Below are positions 16,001 to 25,000 of a stretch of 64,000 bases of DNA, piece after piece (within the stretch, counting starts at the first letter, position 1; the number at the start of each line of letters is the position of its first letter). The notes under the pieces were generated by a model. The model was not told where the DNA came from. It made no database searches and saw nothing but the letters and a program-made list of their open reading frames with translations. The DNA is from JAISGQ01 sp045604965 (GTDB lineage Bacteria > Bacillota > Clostridia > Oscillospirales > Acutalibacteraceae). The stretch is from assembly GCA_045604965.1 (NCBI GenBank), contig JAZUPB010000014.1, positions 1 through 64,000 on the forward strand, in the 5' to 3' direction. The position numbers were made by a program, and so were the translations under genes.

Positions 16001-19000
16001 CCTTGTAGGAGTTCTCAAACTTGAGCTCCTGGCTGAGGTTTTCAGGACCTGCTGCAACGAGGTTGCCATTGCCGTCATCGCCGACATTGATAATAACGGT
16101 GAACTTGCTGGTGTCGTAAGTTACGCCCTTCTTATCTGCGGGGATGACTTCCTTGACGAAGTACTTGTAAGTACCTGTCTGGGTGAAGGTAAGAGTATCA
16201 AATGTGAATGTACCGCTATCTGTGTTGGATACGGTTTCGATGACCTTACCCTCTGCAGTTCCGTCATCCTCGATGAGCTGGAACTGGAACTGACCTGCCT
16301 CAAGATCGCTGCCGGAGAGTGTCTTCGTACCTTCGATGACATACTCAGCAGAACCTGCCTCATAAGTGTTGTTGAAGACTACGCCGCCGGTAGTGCCGCC
16401 TGTGATAGTGCTGGACTTGACCTCAAGGTTGCCTTCCAGATTATCCTCAACAACTACAGTCCAGGTGTATACGGTGTCGTCATAGGTGACGCCGTTGTAC
16501 TGGAACTTGTCAGAGCCTTCGGGCTTGACTGCGTCTTCATGAGGAACTTCCTTGATCTTATAGATATAGGTCGTAGCCTCGGGGAAGGTTACGGGAAGGA
16601 AAGTGATGGTGCCGTTCTTGTCATTTGTTCTTTCCTGAATTGTTTTTGTGCCGTTCTCGTCTGTGATTACAAACTTGAACTCTGCAGGATTAAGTTTTCT
16701 GCCGGAGAGATTCTTTGTACCTGCTTCGGGTGTTGCGGTAACAGGTGCTGCCTTGTATTCATTTTTGAATACGATCTGTGCACGGTTGTGAGAAACGGAA
16801 GCAGAGAGGTTGCCATCGCCGTTGTCAGAAACTGTTACAGTGACTTTATACTCCATATCGGTGTAGGAAACGCCGCCCAGTCTGTCTGCCTCGGCAGGAA
16901 TGAGTTCCTTGACGGTGTACTCGTAAGTGCCTGCTGCAGAGTAAGTAATGTCAGCAAAGTCGATGTTGCCGTTTACATCGTTGGTAGCTCTGCCTGCTTC
17001 AGCACCGTTCTTGTCGAGAAGGAGGAAGGTGAACTCGCCGTTGTTGAGATCACGTCCATCAAGTTCCTTCTTAGCATCAATGCCGAAGTCTACAGGATGT
17101 ACACCATAGCTGTTGTTGAATACCAGAGCCTTGCCTGCTGTATTGTCGAGCTTGGTTTCGACAGAAAGTGTGCCGTTGCCGTTGTCGGAAACCTTAACAG
17201 TCCAGGTGTGCTCGGTCTTATCGTAAGTGATGCCGCCGAGACCTTCATCGATCTCAGTTACCTTGTAGGTGAAGGTCTTCTCGCCTGCACCCTCAAGATC
17301 CTCAAGAGCATAGCTGATGGGGGAGAACTGGAATGTACCCTGTGCATCGGTGTTGGATACAGTCTCTGTATAAGTTCCGCCAACCTGCTCAAGCTTGAAC
17401 TTGAATTCGCCTGCTACGAAGTTTCTTTCGGGGAGCTGCTTATCACCGACAAGCTGTGCAGTGACAGTACTTGCGGTATAGTCATTGGTGAACTTAGCAG
17501 TGCCGTTTTCAACGCCGCCAAGCTTTGCAGTTGTGGAAAGTTCGCCGGAGCCGTTGTCGGAAACCTTAACAGTCCAGGTGAGTACGGAGTTGTCGTATGC
17601 AACACCATTGTACTCCCACTTGTTTGTAGCGGTGTTCAGTACAGCGTCTGCAGGAATCTTCTCTCTTACCTTGTATTCGAAGGTCTTCTCGTCTGCATCC
17701 TCAAGATCATCAAGAGCATATCTGATGGGGGAGAACTGGAATGTACCCTGTGCATCGGTGTTGGATACAGTCTGGATAACATTTCCGTTGTTGTCGAGAA
17801 GCTCGAATGCGAACTCCTTGGCAATGATGTTTCTGCCTGTAAGATCCTTATCGCCCTTGAGCTGAGCGTATACAGCGTCTGCGCTGTACTCGTTGACGAA
17901 CTGCAGAGCACCGTCTGCCTTGCCGTCGATTGTGGTTGTTGCAGTGAGAGTTCCAAGACCGTCGTCGGTAACTGTTACGACCCACTTGTGAGTGGTTTCG
18001 TCGTAGTCAACGCCGCCGAGAGGATTATCTCTGAGCTCACTGACTGTGAATTCATATACGCCGGCCTTTGTGAAGGTGACAGCTTCGAATTCGAATGTAC
18101 CTTCCTCAGAACCTGCTGCAGGAGCATTGTTCTGAGCAGTCTTAGTTACATCGAGACCGAGAGCAGTGTTGCCGCCGGTGAGCTGGAATGTAAATTCATT
18201 TGCGCTCAGTGTACGTCCGGTAAGCTTCTTGGTACCGCTCAGAGACTGGGTGATGGGATTCGGTGTGTAGGTATTGTTGAATACCAAAGCATCGCCATTT
18301 TTGCCGTCGGTGAGAGCGGTGGAAGTGACCTTAAGCTGACCGCTGCCATCATCCTCGACCTCAACGGTCCAGGTGTACTCGGTGTTGTCGTAAGCTACGC
18401 AGGGAAGCTTTGTATCAGCTTCTCTGATAGTGAATGTGTGTGTACCTGCAGTCTTAAGTTCAACAGCGGAGAAGGAGAATGCAGAACCGGTGTTTGTAAC
18501 ACGCTCGATTACATTGTTGTCCTTAACGAGCTCGAATGCAAACTCGCCGTTGTTGATATTGCGTCCGGCAAGATTCTTTGTACCGGCTGCAGGAGTTGCA
18601 GTGGTGGGAGAAGCCTTATAGGTATTGGTAAAGACCAGAGTACCGTCATTTGCACCGCCTGTGAGGGTGTTGGAGATGACCTCAAGCTGGCCAACGCCCT
18701 TATCCTCGACAACTACGGTCCAGGTATATTCGGTTTTAGTGTCATAGGTCATACCCTTGGCACCCATGTCAACTTCCTTGATGGTGTAAACATAGGTATC
18801 TGCATTTGTGAATGTAAGATTCTCGAAGGAGAATGAAGCGCCGGTTGTGGTGGTTTCCTTAACAACAGCGTTGTTCTTATCAATAATCTGGAACTTGAAT
18901 GTAAATTCGCCGTTATTGATGTCGCGTCCCTCGAGATTCTTTACGCCGTTTGCAGGAACGCCTGCAGTAACGGATTTTGCAGTGTAGTCGTTTACGAACT

Positions 19001-22000
19001 TGGCTATGCCGTCGGAAACAACGCCTGCGGTGTTCTGGAGGGTAGTTTCGACAGAAAGGTTACCCTTACCGTCGTCATTAACCTTAACAGTCCAGGTGTA
19101 CTCGGTGTTATCGTAAGAGATACCGTTGTGCTCATACTTGCCTGTAGCGTTGTTCAGTGCAGCGCCTGCAGGGATCTTCTCCTTTACATAGTAGGTGAAG
19201 GTCTTCTCGCCTGCACCCTCAAGATCATCAAGAGCATATCTGATGGGGGAGAACTGGAATGTACCGTCTGTATCGGTGTTGGAAACAGTCTGGAGAACAT
19301 TTCTGTTGCTGTCGAGAAGCTCGAATTCAAAATCCTTTGCAGCAAATGTCTTGCCGTTAAGATTCTTATCACCGCTGAGCTGAGCAGTTACATCCTCTGC
19401 GCTGTAGGTGTTTGTAAAGATTGCCTCAGTGCGTGCAGTTGCATCTGCGTCACCTACGAGGGTGAGCTTGCTTTCCTTGACTTCCAGTCCGCCCTTGCCG
19501 TCGTCGCCGACCTTGACGAACCAGGTGTATGTATAAGAGGAGTATTCAATGCCGTCGATTGTCTGACCTGCATTTGCCTCCTTGATGGTGTAGGTGTATT
19601 CACCCTTTGCGTCCCAGCTGAGTGCGAACTTAGCCTTACCGTCAGCGTCGTTCTTGACTTCGAGGTTCTCGCCCTCTCCGGTAAGAGTGAAGGTGAACAT
19701 ATCTTCCTTAAGAGCCTTGTCTTTAAGGGTCTTGACAATGTTGATTTCCTCGGTGTCTGTTGTACCGCTTACAGTATAGGTATTGTTGAATACCATAGAG
19801 TTGCCGCTGTTGTACTTGACAGAAGCAGAGAGGTTATCGCCGCTCTTGTCGTCAGAAACTGTTACGACAACATTGTATACAGTACTGTCGTAGTTGATGC
19901 CGTCGATTCTCTCGCCGCTGTGCAGTTCCTTTACAACGTATTTGTATTCACCGATGGTGGTGAATGCGGGAAGTGCAAATGTAAACTTACCATTTTCATC
20001 ATTGGTGGTGCTGGTTATTTCGGTAGTACCGTCTTCCTTATAAAGGATGAAGGTGAACTGACCGTCTGCAAGGGTCTTGTTGTAATTCTTTGTACCCTCA
20101 AGGGTTACAGTGACGCTGCCCTTAGGAGTATTTGTTGCATATACATCATATACGCACTCTGCTTCAGTTTCGCCGTCGATGGTGAAGGGGTCAGTCTCGG
20201 CGAGGTCTGCCTTATAGCCCTCGGGAGCATCGGTCTCAACAAACTTAAATGTACCGCCGTAGGGGAGAGAGGAAACAGAAATCTTACCGTTTTCATTGGT
20301 AATATCTGTCTTGTAGTCCTTCCATTCGCCGTCAACAAGCTGCTGGAGCTTGAATTCTGCATCGGGAAGTACATCGAAGGTTGCGGAGTCAGCCTTTGTA
20401 AGGGTTACGGAACCGTAAAGCTTGGTGTTCTCGATGGTAATGGGATCAGAACCGCCAACGGTTACGGTTTTCTTGGAGAGATCGGCCTTTTCGTAGCCGT
20501 AAGGAGCTGCGATTTCTTCGATGGTGTAGTTAACACCTGAGGGAAGACCGAGGAGAGTTACGCCTTCTTCATCATCGGTGGATGTCCAGATGAGGTATTC
20601 CTCGTATTTGTCTTCTGCGATCTTGCCGTGATAATGCTCAATCGCAACGGGCTTAAATACTTCCTCAGTGTAGGTGGATTCGCCCTGTGCATTTTTGATG
20701 GGGTTGCCGTTTTTGTCTACATCACTGCCGCTCTTGTCTGTATATCTGACAGTTCTCTCGGAAATGACATTTGCAGTTACATAGCTGAGCTTAGCGTCTG
20801 CAGTTGCATTTGTGAGAGTGAGCTTGAGCTGAGCGCCTGCAAGGAACTTGGTACCGTCTGCTGCATCGACCTTAGTGAAGGTGGTGCGGGTAGCATCGTT
20901 GACGACGGTTGCAGTGCCTGCGTCAATAAGAGTGGTGATTGCATTGCCGCTTTCGTCAACTGCGGACTTGGTCTTCCAGTCGGGGTTTTTCTCGGTGCCT
21001 TCATTTACCTGAGTAAGGACGATGGGGCTTTCGCCAAGGAATACACCGTAATTAAGAGATACGGAGACGTCTGTGTCGCTGACGAGGTATCTCTGATCAC
21101 TTGCAAGCTGGGGATATTTTGCAGTTTTGTCCGCTGTGTATCCGTCAGGAACGGATGTCTCAACTGCATAGTAGAAATATCCAAGCTCAAGGTCCTTTGC
21201 TGTGACCTTACCGTCGTTGCCGGTGGTGTAGGTTATTACATTACTGCTTGCATCCTTGACTGCATCGGGATTGTTGATGTCATTGGAAATGTCGTCAGGA
21301 TCAAGCTTATAGATATTGAACTGTGCACCTTCGATAGGATTACCTGCATCGTCATTCTTGAGGATTGCGAAGGAGCCGGTTTTCTTGGTGTTGTTGATTG
21401 AGAGCTCCTTGGGGTTCTTCTTGCTGTGAGAGAGGTTGAGAATGAAGTCGTGAATATCGCCGCTCATCTCATAATTGGTAGGAGCTTTTGTTTCAACAAA
21501 GTAATAGTTTCCTACATTAAGGCCATCTATTACAAGTGTACCGTCAACAGGATTTGTCTTGAGGACGCTGTAAACTGCGGGATCTGTGTCAGTTGCCGAA
21601 GTTACCAGCTCATTTACAAAGCCTGCAGCAGGTTTTGTCTCACTGTAAGCATACTTGCCGTCGCTTACGTATACGAGGTTGGTGACAAGCTGATCATTGC
21701 TGTCGTAAAGGAGGAATTCAGCTGCAGAGCCTGTTATAGCAGTGCCTGATTTTGCGTCTGTCTTTATAACCTTGATGCTGCACTGATTGGTCTCCTCCTT
21801 GGGAGCCTTCTTATTGGGGAACTTAAGAATGAAGGTCTCGCCTCCGTCAGATTCGACAAACATATTTGTGAATTCAGAGCCGGTGAGATCGGAGATATCA
21901 ACCTGCGTGCCAGTATTTCCGGCACTTCCTTCACTGCCGCTGCCTTCGCCGCTGCCGCCTATTTCATCAGAATAAACTGCGGAGATGGTCACGGTAAACT

Positions 22001-25000
22001 GTTCCTTATAAGTGGAATGAGGATAGATCTGTCCGAACATAAAGTAGGAAAGACCTTCGATATAATCCTGATTCGGAGTGAAGGTAAAGGGATCGGAAGA
22101 TTCCCTTCTGAGGATTATCGGAGTGTTTGCTTTAAATTCTACTCCATTTGTGCTGTCTTCAGCATTCCATTTTCCGAATGCACCAGACCATTCTTTACCG
22201 TCTGCATCGATACCAAGGTGTATCTTAGCAAGTTTAACGTCCTTATCGAATACTACAGAAATATATTCGGGAAGGATTCCGTTCTCGGTGGTCTTCTTGA
22301 AATCAAAATCGTGCTTTTCAAGAACGATACCGTTACTGGTGTCGCCGGTTGAGAAGGTTTTGCTTTCCTTTGTGCTTACCTCAATCTCAGGATACCTAAA
22401 GTTGAGGTTTACGGATTCGAGAGTATCGATGGTAACGGGCTGATTATTATCATCGTATATCTCAAGGACTGCGTAATATGTGTGTTCAGGATTGTAAGTC
22501 TTATTTTTCTTCTCTGCCTCGGAAGCAATTTCATACTGCCACTTGACAGAAGGAGTTTGGGTATATTCGACTACCTTTGTGGGGATGGGCTCGCCTGCCT
22601 CCTGCGGAATATCTTCATAAAGGATGAAGGACTTACAGGTGTAGCCTGCAGGGAGAGTAAAGTCAACCTTTTCGGGGAATTCGCCGTAATTCTTGAATAT
22701 GCTTGTTGCTTCGAGAGTGAAGTAGCACTCTGTTTCAAGACCGAGTCCGGAGTCGGAAGGCTTACCGAAGCCTGCTGATGCAAGCTCGGAGTCGTCAAGC
22801 TCGGTAACAAGCAGTGTACCGTTATTTACGGTGAAGTGGATCTTTTCGCTGTTCTTTTCGTAGGCAACAGGCTTTCCGTCTGTACCAACGTTATCTGATG
22901 CATTGGGAGCTGCAAGCTCAGCAATGATATAGTTGCCGTCGGAAAGCATCATCGGCTGTTCTGCGCCGGTGGATTCAAAGGTCATTATAGCGTGATCCGC
23001 AGTATAAGAGGGAGCATCCTCTTTGAAGATACCGAGGGTAGCGCCTTTGACGTATACAAGGTCAGAGCCGGAAGTCACTGCGCTTTCAAAGTCTACTTTG
23101 TGCAGACGCAGTGAGTAGAAGGACTGCTTGTTGTCGGTAACAGTAAGTTTGTTGCCGCTCTGAGCAATCTTGAGAGGATCGTCTTCTGAAACCTCAAGGC
23201 TGTTATTAATACTCTTTGAAGAAGTGATAACTCCGCCTTCAATTACAAACTGAGTCTCGTAAGCGGCGTCAAAGCCCTCGGGAGCAATCGATTCCTTGAG
23301 GGTGTATGTACCGTCGGGAAGACCTCTGAGAGAGATGGGAGAAGCGCCGGTCTTCCAGGAAATGGTGTAATCGCTGAGGCGCTCAATGGAGAGAGTACCT
23401 GTTACGTTGCTAAGATCAATTTTATTTCCGTTGTTTACACCGGTAAGACGCATTGTTGCGCCTTTAAGATTATCGGTGTAAGCCTTGGTTTTCTTGTCAT
23501 AAGAGCGTTTTGCGATATCTATAACAGTAGGCTCGTCGTACATAGTAACGGTGGAGCCGGAAACATTGGTGCCTGTTACGTTGCCGTAGGCATCAACGGT
23601 GAAGGTGATGGGAGAAGCCTGCTTGTAACCTGCAGGAACACTTGTCTCAGTGAGGGTGTATGTACCTGCGGGAAGCTTGCTGAGCTTTGCCTCTTTGCCG
23701 TTGGTGGTCCAGACTACTTCGTTCTGAGTTGCATTGTAGCCTGCAACGCTTACGGTTACATTCTGAAGGTTTGCACCGGTGGTGGAGGTGAGCTTCAGGG
23801 TTGCACCGATGAGCTCTGCGCCGGAATTGAGATCCTTCTTGGAGATGTTCATCTCGATGATCTCGTCCTGCATAGTGAAAATCTCGTTGTCGGTATCAAC
23901 CTCAAGAGTCATAGGTCCTGCGGCCTTGTAGCCTGCAGGAGGAGTGATTTCCTTGAGGATATATGCACCCTCAATGAGACCTGTAAACTGTATGGCATTG
24001 CCTGTGGAAAACCAGCGAACTGCTGTTACTTTGCCGTTTTCTGTAAACTTTTCAAGAGCTACGCCGTTTGCCTGTACGGTAGCCATATCAAGTCCTGTTA
24101 CGCTGGACAGTTCAAGCTTTGCGTTGGGAAGTCCGGTTGCGCCGTCAGCCTTGTTTATGCTTATGCTATGGAATACAGGCTCGGGAACAACTTCAGGAGT
24201 CTCCTTGTCGGTCATGTTGATTCTGGTCAGAGCATTGCCGTTGCTGTCTACCAGCTTGCCCTGTGCGTTGATAGCAAAGTTGATAGGAGCAGCGATATCG
24301 TAGCCATCGGGAGCTTTGGTCTCCATAAGAGTGTAGCTGCCAACAGGGAGCTTTGTGATGTTGATCTCGTGACCTGTGGTGGTGATCACAAGTTCCTTGC
24401 CGCCGTTTTCAAAGCTGTAGTTACCGCCGGTTACATCAGCGCTGCTGAGATCAGCACCGGTGGCGGAGGTGATCTTAAGAGTTGCACCGGGGAGCATTGC
24501 GCCGCCTTCGGTGAGCTTTGCAATCTTGACCTTGGTGGGCTTGTTAATAAAGTCAACAGGAGTCTCTGCCTTGTCAACCTTTACGTTCTTGCCGTTTGCT
24601 TCCATAATGTAGCCGGCAGGAGCACCGATCTCAGTAACTGTATAGTCACCGTAAGGCAGATTGGTGATCTTTGTGAATTTGCTGTTGTCGCCGCCTATGG
24701 AAGTCCAGGTGATAGCATTGTCAGCAATTACAACGTTGTCTGCGTTTTCAACCTTTGCGCCGGACATATTGAGTCCGCCGTTGCTGGTGAGCTTGAACTG
24801 AGCGCCTGCAAGGGAATTATCTCCTGCGCCCTCAGCCTTTTTCTTTACAACGATGGAACCATATACAGGCTCGGTCTTTTCGCCGACGTTTATGATAGTG
24901 TTGTTGAAAATTGTAGCAGTGTAGCCTGCAGGTACAATTTCCTCAACGGAGTAGCGATAGTACTTGCCTGCGCGGTCTGTAGCATCAAGATCGCTGAATG

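Noticed and set aside
16539..18836. Long plus-strand open frames opposite the giant surface protein gene (also 14430-14984, 19128-20540, 24168-25340).
   Set aside because: They mirror the codon pattern of the real minus-strand gene, have no ribosome sites or recognisable domains, and their proteins are Cys/Val/Leu-rich in a way typical of antisense frames.
15640..20127. Simple DNA tandem repeat or assembly collapse in the FctA region.
   Set aside because: Most units differ at many positions and the frame is open throughout, so it is a real coding array.
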